NCBI GenBank assembly: GCA_003500955.1
Contig: DNQP01000149.1
Location: forward strand, 1 to 5,407
DNA from: Curvibacter sp.
GTDB taxonomy: Bacteria > Pseudomonadota > Gammaproteobacteria > Burkholderiales > Burkholderiaceae_C
Length of the DNA stretch: 5,407 bases
Reading direction: 5' to 3'
The notes beneath the pieces were generated by a model, which saw only the letters and a list, made by a program, of their open reading frames with translations, did not search any database and was not told the origin of the DNA. A program made the translations under genes and the position numbers. Numbering within the stretch: position 1 is the first letter of the stretch; each line of letters begins with the position of its first letter. Shown here in pieces: positions 1 through 5,407 of this stretch.

Positions 1-773
1 TGGAAGGCCGCATGACGGTCTGCAACATGGCCATCGAAGGCGGCGCACGTGCCGGCCTGGTGGCCGTGGACGAAAAGACCATCGAGTACGTCCGTGGCCG
101 CCCGCTGGCCCCCACGGGCGTGGAGTGGGAGCAGGCCGTGGCCTACTGGAAGACCCTGCACTCGGACCCGGATGCGAAATTCGACACCGTGGTCGAGCTG
201 GACGCCGCGGCCATCCTGCCGCAGGTGACCTGGGGCACCTCGCCCGAGATGGTGCTGGGCATCGATGGCCGTGTGCCCGATCCCGACAAGGAAAAGGACG
301 CCAACAAACGCGGGGCCATCGAGCGCGCCCTCAGCTACATGGGCCTGGAGCCCGGCAAGCCGCTGGCAGACATCACCATCGACAAGGTCTTCATCGGCTC
401 CTGCACCAACAGCCGCATCGAGGACATGCGCGAGGCCGCCGCTGTGGTGAAGAAGCTGGGCCAGCGGGTCTCCAGGAACGTCAAGCTCGCCCTCGTGGTC
501 CCCGGCTCGGGCCAGGTCAAGGAACAGGCCGAGCGCGAAGGCCTGGATCAGATCTTCAAGGCCGCGGGGTTCGAGTGGCGTGAACCCGGCTGCTCCATGT
601 GCCTGGCCATGAACGCCGACCGGCTGGAGCCGGGCGAGCGCTGCGCCTCCACCAGCAACCGCAACTTCGAAGGCCGCCAGGGCGCGGGCGGCCGCACCCA
701 CCTGGTCAGCCCGGCCATGGCTGCCGCCGCGGCCATCAACGGCCACTTCGTCGACATCCGCAAATACGCCTGA
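1..773 (+). CDS. leuC: 3-isopropylmalate dehydratase large subunit (3' part)
   Basis: Large subunit of the isomerase that converts 2-isopropylmalate to 3-isopropylmalate in cytoplasmic leucine synthesis; it works as a complex with LeuD. The frame enters from the left edge (first whole codon at base 3, reading [18 protein letters not shown], a hallmark of LeuC), so the ATG at 12 is internal and not the start. About 256 residues are visible, a little over half of the usual ~470. The three cysteines that ligate the 4Fe-4S cluster in the aconitase family are present: the one in SCTNSR (codon at 402) and the pair in PGCSMC (codons at 591 and 600). The C-terminus [21 protein letters not shown] is typical of the family. 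The stop TGA (771-773) is followed 8 bases later by leuD, whose ribosome binding site overlaps this stop. The reading frame looks intact. The assignment is secure; only the N-terminal half is outside the window. Confidence 0.97.
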   Translation, partial: EGRMTVCNMAIEGGARAGLVAVDEKTIEYVRGRPLAPTGVEWEQAVAYWKTLHSDPDAKFDTVVELDAAAILPQVTWGTSPEMVLGIDGRVPDPDKEKDANKRGAIERALSYMGLEPGKPLADITIDKVFIGSCTNSRIEDMREAAAVVKKLGQRVSRNVKLALVVPGSGQVKEQAEREGLDQIFKAAGFEWREPGCSMCLAMNADRLEPGERCASTSNRNFEGRQGAGGRTHLVSPAMAAAAAINGHFVDIRKYA

Positions 774-776
774 GGT
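772..776 (+). promoter_or_regulatory. leuD ribosome binding site overlapping the leuC stop
   Basis: GAGGT lies five bases before the leuD ATG and shares bases with the leuC TGA stop. A ribosome ending leuC is therefore already on the leuD start site, which favours translational coupling and balanced amounts of the two subunits. The overlap is seen directly; the coupling is inferred. Confidence 0.7.
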
Positions 777-781
777 ACGCC

Positions 782-1432
782 ATGCAGAAGTTCACCATCC
801 ACCAAGGCCTCGTGGCCCCCATGGACCGCGAGAACGTCGACACCGACGCCATCATCCCCAAGCAGTTCCTCAAGTCCATCCGCAAGACGGGCTTCGGCCC
901 CAATCTCTTCGACGAATGGCGCTACCTGGATCCTGGCTATCCGGGCCAGGATCCCAAGAGCCGCAAGCCCAACCCGGACTTCGTGCTCAACCAGCCGCGC
1001 TATGCCGGCGCTTCCGTGCTGCTGGCGCGCAAGAACTTCGGCTGCGGCTCCTCGCGCGAGCATGCGCCTTGGGCCATCGACCAGTACGGCTTTCGCGCCA
1101 TCATCGCGCCGAGCTTTGCCGACATCTTCTTCAACAACTGCTTCAAGAACGGCCTGCTGCCCATCGTGCTGCCTGAGGCCACCGTCGCGAAGCTCTTCGA
1201 CGAATGCATGGCCTTCCCCGGCTACAGCCTGACCGTGGACCTGGAGCGCCAGGTCATCGTCAAGCCGCAGGGCGAGGAGATTCCCTTCGACGTGCAACCC
1301 TTCCGCAAGTACTGCCTGCTCAACGGCTACGACGACATCGGCCTGACCCTGCGCCACAAGGACAAGATCGCCGCCTTTGAAGCGGAGCGCCTGGCCAAGA
1401 AACCCTGGCTCGCCCATACGATGGTCGGCTGA
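782..1432 (+). CDS. leuD: 3-isopropylmalate dehydratase small subunit
   Basis: Small (swivel-domain) subunit of isopropylmalate isomerase, partner of LeuC. The protein is 216 residues, the normal length for the proteobacterial form. Visible family motifs are NVDTDAIIP (residues 18-26), which opens the swivel domain, and [12 protein letters not shown] (87-98), the conserved substrate-binding segment. The following stretch [22 protein letters not shown] (about 107-128) is also typical. The ATG at 782 is chosen because GAGGT sits five bases upstream and the protein then begins [10 protein letters not shown], aligning with LeuD N-termini. Longer in-frame extension to 599 would run inside leuC and reads as low-complexity Arg/Pro/Gly sequence, so it is not coding. 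It lies between leuC (8-base gap) and leuB (30-base gap). No small gene is inserted between leuC and leuD. Confidence 0.97.
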   Translation: MQKFTIHQGLVAPMDRENVDTDAIIPKQFLKSIRKTGFGPNLFDEWRYLDPGYPGQDPKSRKPNPDFVLNQPRYAGASVLLARKNFGCGSSREHAPWAIDQYGFRAIIAPSFADIFFNNCFKNGLLPIVLPEATVAKLFDECMAFPGYSLTVDLERQVIVKPQGEEIPFDVQPFRKYCLLNGYDDIGLTLRHKDKIAAFEAERLAKKPWLAHTMVG

Positions 1433-1451
1433 TCACTCTCAATTTGATAGC

Positions 1452-1458
1452 AAAGAGA
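1452..1458 (+). promoter_or_regulatory. weak leuB ribosome binding site
   Basis: AAAGAGA ends four bases before the leuB ATG at 1463 and is the only purine-rich stretch in the 30-base leuD-leuB spacer. It matches the anti-Shine-Dalgarno sequence poorly compared with the leuD and fimV sites, so leuB may depend partly on ribosomes arriving from leuD. The spacer is markedly AT-rich against its surroundings. Confidence 0.45.
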
Positions 1459-1462
1459 CAAC

Positions 1463-2533
<1,071 letters not shown>

Positions 2534-2565
2534 TCAGCCGGCCGTCAGCGCTCACGCACCAGATC

Positions 2566-2597
2566 AAGGGCAGCCAGAAGGCTGCCCTTTTTTCTTT
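2566..2597 (+). terminator. Rho-independent terminator after leuB
   Basis: AAGGGCAGCC (2566-2575) and GGCTGCCCTT (2580-2589) form a perfect 10-bp stem with an AGAA tetraloop. Six consecutive T (2588-2593) overlap the end of the stem, then C and TTT. This is a textbook intrinsic terminator, placed 32 bases after the leuB stop. It separates the leucine transcript from the asd unit. No matching A-tract precedes the stem, so it should work mainly on the + strand. Confidence 0.93.
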
Positions 2598-2618
2598 CGG
2601 CAGCCCATCCGCTACAAT
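2590..2618 (+). promoter_or_regulatory. probable asd promoter
   Basis: The -10 TACAAT (2613-2618) matches the sigma-70 consensus at five of six positions. The -35 is poor: the T-rich bases around 2590-2596 stand at the right distance (about 17 bases) but share few positions with TTGACA and belong to the tail of the leuB terminator. Predicted transcription start is about 2625-2626, giving an asd leader of roughly 190 bases. The position just after a strong terminator and before a new gene supports it. A second, weaker possibility closer to asd is CAGACA (2771-2776) with poor -10-like bases near 2794-2802. Confidence 0.6.
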
Positions 2619-2625
2619 CTGGCCC

Positions 2626-2724
2626 ATGTTTGCCGCCTGCCCGTTCCCCCTGAACACCGCCTCTGCCACCCTGGCAGGCGTGGCCGCGCGCGCAACAAGC
2701 AAAACCACGACCATTAAGGGCTGA
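2626..2724 (+). CDS. candidate 32-residue leader peptide upstream of asd
   Basis: A short open frame starts at ATG 2626 and stops at TGA 2722-2724. Its last residues are TSKTTTIKG: Thr at 24, 27, 28 and 29, Ile at 30, Lys at 26 and 31, with six Thr in 32 residues overall. Thr, Ile and Lys are end products of the aspartate pathway that Asd supplies, so a ribosome-stalling leader peptide of the thrL type is a reasonable guess. No Shine-Dalgarno sequence precedes the ATG; it lies seven bases after the -10 hexamer, so translation would have to be leaderless. The codons ACA, AAA and ATT differ from the ACC/AAG/ATC preferred nearby. I do not recognise the peptide from any family, and an accidental frame in a leader RNA is a real alternative. 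Confidence 0.35.
   Translation: MFAACPFPLNTASATLAGVAARATSKTTTIKG
2663..2677 (+). promoter_or_regulatory. hairpin inside the candidate leader frame
   Basis: CTGCCA (2663-2668) and TGGCAG (2672-2677) form a perfect 6-bp stem with a CCC loop. An overlapping alternative pairs GCCAC (2665-2669) with GTGGC (2680-2684). In attenuation leaders an early hairpin of this sort serves as a polymerase pause site; that role is only a suggestion here, because GC-rich sequence makes short stems by chance. Confidence 0.3.
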
Positions 2725-2732
2725 TCCAGCCT

Positions 2733-2793
2733 GGTTCGTCGTGCGCCCTTCCCGGCCAGACGAGCCGGGGCAGACAGTCAGCGAGCACTGTTT
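2733..2793 (+). promoter_or_regulatory. mutually exclusive hairpins in the asd leader
   Basis: Hairpin A pairs GGTTCGTC (2733-2740) with GACGAGCC (2759-2766), eight pairs including one G-U, across an 18-base loop. Hairpin B pairs CCCGGC (2751-2756) with GCCGGG (2764-2769), loop CAGACGA. Bases 2764-2766 are used by both and the right arm of A fills the loop of B, so the two cannot coexist. A weaker hairpin C pairs AGACAGT (2772-2778) with ACTGTTT (2787-2793, one G-U) and runs into four T. A ribosome at the stop codon of the upstream short frame (2722-2724) would cover the left arm of A and leave B free. This geometry fits an attenuator, but no strong terminator is present; C is a poor one. Confidence 0.35.
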
Positions 2794-2802
2794 TAGATAC
2801 TG

Positions 2803-2808
2803 AAAGGG
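2803..2808 (+). promoter_or_regulatory. asd ribosome binding site
   Basis: AAAGGG lies six bases before the ATG at 2815 and is the only reasonable Shine-Dalgarno match there. It supports that ATG as the start. The preceding bases 2790-2802 are AT-rich and look unstructured. Confidence 0.65.
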
Positions 2809-2814
2809 CATCAG

Positions 2815-3954
2815 ATGAGCAAGGTAGGTAATGTCGTCGGCCTCGTCGGCTGGCGCGGCATGGTGGGTTCGGTCCTTCTGGACCGCATGCAGGCCGAAGG
2901 CGACTTCGCACTGATCGAGCCCGTGTTCTTCTCCACCTCCAACGCCGGCGGCAAGGCCCCCGCGCTGGCGAAGAACGAAACAACGCTCAAGGACGCCAAT
3001 AGCATCGAGGACCTCAAGAAGTGCGACATCGTCCTGACCTGCCAGGGGGGTGACTACACCAAAGAGGTGTACCCCAAGCTGCGCGCCGCCGGCTGGAAGG
3101 GCCACTGGATCGACGCCGCCTCCGCCCTGCGCATGGCCGACGATGCCGTCATCATCCTGGACCCGGTGAACCGCCATGTGATCGACCAGGCCCTGGCCCA
3201 GGGCGGCCGCAACTGGATCGGCGGCAACTGCACGGTGAGCCTGATGCTCATGGCCATGGGCGGTCTGTTCAAGGCCGGACTGGTCGAGTGGGTCAGCGCC
3301 ATGACCTACCAGGCCGCCTCGGGCGCGGGCGCACAGAACATGCGCGAGCTGCTGAGCCAGATGGGCGCCCTGCACGATGCCGTCAAGGCCGAGCTGGCTG
3401 ACCCGGCCTCGGCCATCCTGGACATCGACCGCAAGGTGGCCGCCACCATGCGGAACGCCAGCTTCCCCACCAAGAACTTCCGCAACACGGCCCTGGCCGG
3501 CAGCCTGATCCCCTGGATCGACGTGCCCGTCGAGCATGGCCAGAGCAAGGAAGAATGGAAGGGCGGCGCCGAGTGCAACAAGATCCTGGGCAACCCGGCC
3601 TTCCGCAGCGCGGGGAGCATCCCGATCGACGGCCTGTGCGTGCGCATCGGCGCCATGCGTTGCCACTCGCAGGGCCTGACCGTCAAACTCAAGAAGAACG
3701 TACCCCTGGCGGAGATCGAGGGCCTGCTGGCCGGTGCGAACGACTGGGTGAAAGTGGTCCCCAACCAGCGCGAGATCACCGAGCGTGAGCTGACCCCGGC
3801 TGCCGTCACGGGCACGCTGACCGTACCGGTCGGCCGCCTGCACAAGCTGGCCATGGGCGAGGAGTACTTGGGCGCCTTCACAGTGGGCGACCAGCTGCTG
3901 TGGGGTGCGGCCGAGCCGCTGCGCCGCATGCTGCGCATCCTGCTGCAGGGCTGA
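2815..3954 (+). CDS. asd: aspartate-semialdehyde dehydrogenase
   Basis: NADPH-dependent enzyme that reduces aspartyl phosphate to aspartate semialdehyde, the branch point towards lysine and diaminopimelate, methionine, threonine and isoleucine; cytoplasmic, normally a homodimer. The 379 residues fit the Gram-negative E. coli-like type (about 370). [13 protein letters not shown] (9-21) is the nucleotide-binding opening. The catalytic cysteine is C139 in GGNCTVS and the general base is H284 in the signature [15 protein letters not shown] (271-285), with R277 in the same motif. R106 (ASALRM), Q166 (TYQAASG), and E253 and K256 ([11 protein letters not shown]) fall at the spacing of known substrate-binding residues. 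The ATG at 2815 has AAAGGG six bases upstream; the N-terminus is a few residues longer than in E. coli. It appears to have its own promoter and leader, separate from leuCDB. The product is expected to be essential for cell-wall synthesis. Confidence 0.98.
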   Translation: MSKVGNVVGLVGWRGMVGSVLLDRMQAEGDFALIEPVFFSTSNAGGKAPALAKNETTLKDANSIEDLKKCDIVLTCQGGDYTKEVYPKLRAAGWKGHWIDAASALRMADDAVIILDPVNRHVIDQALAQGGRNWIGGNCTVSLMLMAMGGLFKAGLVEWVSAMTYQAASGAGAQNMRELLSQMGALHDAVKAELADPASAILDIDRKVAATMRNASFPTKNFRNTALAGSLIPWIDVPVEHGQSKEEWKGGAECNKILGNPAFRSAGSIPIDGLCVRIGAMRCHSQGLTVKLKKNVPLAEIEGLLAGANDWVKVVPNQREITERELTPAAVTGTLTVPVGRLHKLAMGEEYLGAFTVGDQLLWGAAEPLRRMLRILLQG

Positions 3955-3974
3955 TACCCCTGGCCCTTTATATT
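3946..3974 (+). terminator. weak terminator-like element at the end of asd
   Basis: Two alternative 5-bp stems span the asd stop: CAGGG (3946-3950) with CCCTG (3958-3962), or AGGGC (3947-3951) with GCCCT (3963-3967). The second is followed at once by TTATATT. Both stems are short and the T-tract is interrupted, so read-through into fimV is likely. The same TATATT (3969-3974) matches a -10 hexamer at five of six positions but has no recognisable -35. Confidence 0.25.
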
Positions 3975-4014
3975 CGTTGCCCCTTAACAACAGATACGGA
4001 TGGATAGCGGGCCG

Positions 4015-4030
4015 CCCGGCTTAGGTCGGG
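4015..4030 (+). promoter_or_regulatory. small hairpin in the asd-fimV gap
   Basis: CCCGGC (4015-4020) and GTCGGG (4025-4030) form six pairs, one of them G-U, with a TTAG loop. No T-tract follows on either strand, so it is not an intrinsic terminator. It could be a 3'-end stabilising structure for asd mRNA or chance in GC-rich sequence. An 8-base perfect palindrome AAGCGCTT follows at 4037-4044. Confidence 0.25.
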
Positions 4031-4051
4031 AAGGTTAAGCGCTTTCTCAGC

Positions 4052-4080
4052 TTGTCAGGCTAACGTCTTGATGTTAAGGT
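4052..4080 (+). promoter_or_regulatory. candidate fimV promoter with extended -10
   Basis: TTGTCA (4052-4057) matches the -35 consensus at five of six positions. A 17-base spacer leads to TAAGGT (4075-4080), preceded by TG at 4072-4073, giving an extended -10. The hexamer itself matches only three of six, so confidence rests on the -35, spacing and TG. The predicted start is near 4087, leaving about 80 bases of leader before fimV. The spacer holds a near-palindrome, TAACGTCTTGATGTTA (4061-4076), which could be an operator. Confidence 0.45.
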
Positions 4081-4097
4081 ACTTTTCTAGTTTCAAG

Positions 4098-4128
4098 GGT
4101 CATGTTCGGCGAGCTGCCGACCATGGCT
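4098..4128 (+). promoter_or_regulatory. imperfect 12-pair hairpin in the fimV leader
   Basis: Bases 4098-4104 pair with 4122-4128 (seven pairs, two G-U) and 4106-4110 (TCGGC) with 4116-4120 (GCCGA), separated by one T-C mismatch, with a GAGCT loop. It is the longest inverted repeat in this gap and stands between the candidate promoter and the fimV ribosome binding site. The two ATG triplets at 4102 and 4123 are both inside the stem. No T-tract follows, so it is more likely a leader RNA structure or a protein-binding palindrome than a terminator. Confidence 0.45.
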
Positions 4129-4146
4129 GATTTCGCTATTTGTCGC

Positions 4147-4160
4147 CCGATCATCGGAGG
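4147..4160 (+). promoter_or_regulatory. fimV ribosome binding site, partly in a small hairpin
   Basis: GGAGG (4156-4160) is a near-perfect Shine-Dalgarno sequence eight bases before TTG 4169 and decides that start. Its first two G are the end of a small stem, CCGA (4147-4150) with TCGG (4154-4157), loop TCA. Partial occlusion could lower translation, but four pairs are weak. Confidence 0.7.
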
Positions 4161-4168
4161 CCCCTAAA

Positions 4169-5407
4169 TTGATTTCCAAGTCAACACGCTGGCAAAGAAC
4201 CGCCTTGGCCCTGGCCTCTGCCTCGGTTCTCGGTTTGTGGGGGTCAGGGGCGCACGCGCTCTCGCTGGGGCGGCTGAACGTCCAATCGGCGCTGGGTGAG
4301 CCACTGCGCGCCGAGATCGAGATCCTCGAGATCAATGAAGAGGAAGCGTCCTCGCTGCGGCCGGGCGTCGCCCTGCCGGATTCCTTCCGGGCGAGCGGCA
4401 TGGAGTACAGCCAAGCCCTCAACGGCCTGCAGATCAGCCTGCAGCGCCGGCCCAATGGCCAGCGCTACCTGCGGCTGAGCAATGCCCGACCCGTCAACGA
4501 ACCCTATGTGGACCTGATCCTCGAAGCCAGCTGGTCCTCGGGGCGCGTGGTGCGTGACTACACCATGCTCTTTGATCCACCCACGCTCAACGGCAGCCAG
4601 GCCGTGGCACCGCAGGCGCCCCAGGTGAGCTCGGTCCCGGTTCGCATCACCCCGCCTCCCGCACCTGCGGCAGAAGCGCCTGCAGCGGCCCCGGTTGCAG
4701 CGCCCGCGTCCCCCGCACCGGTCGAGCCGGCTCCGACCGCAGCCGCCCCGGCCCCGGCAGAACCCGCCCCCAGTCCGGCCCCTGTCGCCGCAAGCAGCCC
4801 GGCACCCACACCCGCTGCTGCCGCCCCCGCACCGAGCAGCCCGCCGGCTCCGGCGGTGGCCGGACGCTCCAGCGTCGCTGTCAAGAGCGGCGACACCGCC
4901 GGCAAGCTGGCCCTGGCGCAGAAGCCGGCCGACGTGTCACTGGATCAGATGCTGGTCGCCATGCTGCGCGCCAACCCCGAGGCCTTCGTCGCCGGCAATG
5001 TCAACCGCCTGCGCAAGGGCGCCGTGCTGGACATGCCCGGCAGCGAGGAGGCCCAGGCCACATCGGCCGAGGAGGCCCGGCAGATCATCGTCGCCCAGAG
5101 CAAGGACTTCAACGAATACCGTCGCGGTCTGGCCGCGAGCGCGCCAGCCAGCCCCGAGGCCTTGGCTGATCGCAAGAGCAGCGGCAGCGTGCAGCCCCAG
5201 GTCGAGGAAAAGAAGGCCGCTGCGCCCACGCCCGACAAGCTGACCCTGTCCAAGGGCGCGGTGCAGCCCCAAGCGGCCGATCAGCTGGCCCAGGAGCGCA
5301 ACGCCAAGGAAGCCGCCGCCAAAACCGAGGCCCTGTCCAAGAACGTCGCCGAGCTCGAAAAACTGAGCAAGGCGGCCACACCGGCCCCCAAGCCGACCCC
5401 CGAGGCC
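4169..5407 (+). CDS. fimV: FimV-like type IV pilus / polar hub protein (5' part)
   Basis: FimV proteins are inner-membrane, peptidoglycan-binding hubs needed for type IV pilus assembly, twitching and polar localisation in Pseudomonas. The 413 visible residues show, in order: a signal peptide (1-30; basic start, hydrophobic ALALASASVLGLWG, likely cleavage after AHA); the FimV N-terminal domain (31-137, LSLGRLNVQSALGEPLRAEIEI, ending RDYTMLFDPP); a Pro/Ala-rich linker (about 145-232); a LysM-like domain (235-290) with VKSGDTAGKLA and the FimV-typical LDQMLVAMLRANPEAF and GNVNRLRKGAVLDMP; then a charged, probably coiled-coil stretch (about 370-402). The TTG start is chosen because GGAGG is eight bases upstream, no in-frame ATG lies between the TAG at 4088-4090 and residue 78, and only this start gives a complete signal peptide. 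The frame is open to the right edge; transmembrane and TPR parts are expected beyond. Location after asd matches Pseudomonas and Betaproteobacteria. Confidence 0.93.
   Translation, partial: MISKSTRWQRTALALASASVLGLWGSGAHALSLGRLNVQSALGEPLRAEIEILEINEEEASSLRPGVALPDSFRASGMEYSQALNGLQISLQRRPNGQRYLRLSNARPVNEPYVDLILEASWSSGRVVRDYTMLFDPPTLNGSQAVAPQAPQVSSVPVRITPPPAPAAEAPAAAPVAAPASPAPVEPAPTAAAPAPAEPAPSPAPVAASSPAPTPAAAAPAPSSPPAPAVAGRSSVAVKSGDTAGKLALAQKPADVSLDQMLVAMLRANPEAFVAGNVNRLRKGAVLDMPGSEEAQATSAEEARQIIVAQSKDFNEYRRGLAASAPASPEALADRKSSGSVQPQVEEKKAAAPTPDKLTLSKGAVQPQAADQLAQERNAKEAAAKTEALSKNVAELEKLSKAATPAPKPTPEA

Noticed and set aside
599..781. Longer N-terminus for leuD starting inside leuC
   Set aside because: The extension is low-complexity and unrelated to LeuD, and ATG 782 has a ribosome binding site at the right distance.
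774..781. A small inserted gene between leuC and leuD
   Set aside because: Some relatives, as I recall, carry a small lipoprotein gene there. Only eight bases separate leuC and leuD here, so nothing can be inserted.
548..1417. 289-codon - strand frame opposite leuC/leuD
   Set aside because: It covers the ends of two well-identified genes and has no domain or plausible start signal.
2545..3990. Long open frame (481 codons) on the - strand across asd
   Set aside because: It is the mirror of asd, a secure gene. The product is rich in His, Gly, Ala and Val without domains, its start has no convincing ribosome binding site, and it runs through the leader and the terminator. Long antisense frames are usual in GC-rich coding DNA.
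4695..5243. 182-codon + strand frame within fimV
   Set aside because: It is a shifted reading of the Pro/Ala-rich linker of fimV, giving Arg/Pro/Ser-rich sequence. The fimV frame carries the recognisable signal peptide and LysM-like motifs instead.

Overview
This is a conserved amino-acid biosynthesis neighbourhood of a GC-rich proteobacterium. It reads leuC (3' part) - leuD - leuB - terminator - leader region - asd - regulatory gap - fimV (5' part), all on the + strand. The order leuCDB-asd-fimV is known from Pseudomonas and many Betaproteobacteria. The protein sequences, the strong GC bias at third codon positions and the AT-rich islands in the gaps suggest Burkholderiales, possibly Comamonadaceae. 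That placement is inference from memory, not a database result.

Positions 1-2533 hold the leucine genes. LeuC and LeuD form isopropylmalate isomerase and LeuB is the next enzyme, 3-isopropylmalate dehydrogenase. The genes are tightly spaced (8 and 30 bases) and end at a textbook intrinsic terminator (2566-2597), so they look like the end of one transcript.

Positions 2598-2814 separate leuB from asd. A promoter with a good -10 (TACAAT) sits directly behind the terminator. Seven bases further on is the ATG of a 32-codon open frame ending in a Thr/Ile/Lys-rich stretch. Two mutually exclusive hairpins and a weak third one follow before the asd ribosome binding site. Thr, Ile and Lys are end products of the aspartate pathway that Asd feeds, so this is a candidate attenuation-type leader. 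It is the most interesting part of the window, but unproven.

asd (2815-3954) encodes a complete aspartate-semialdehyde dehydrogenase with all the expected catalytic residues. The 214-base gap after it (3955-4168) contains a weak terminator-like element, a plausible extended -10 promoter, a 12-pair imperfect hairpin and a small hairpin touching the next Shine-Dalgarno sequence.

From 4169 to the window edge runs the start of fimV, with a TTG start, signal peptide, FimV N-terminal domain, Pro/Ala-rich linker, LysM-like domain and the beginning of a charged helical region. FimV is a cell-envelope polar hub protein for type IV pili and polarity, so here the window moves from metabolism to cell-surface organisation. 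No mobile elements, tRNA/rRNA genes or CRISPR arrays are visible.
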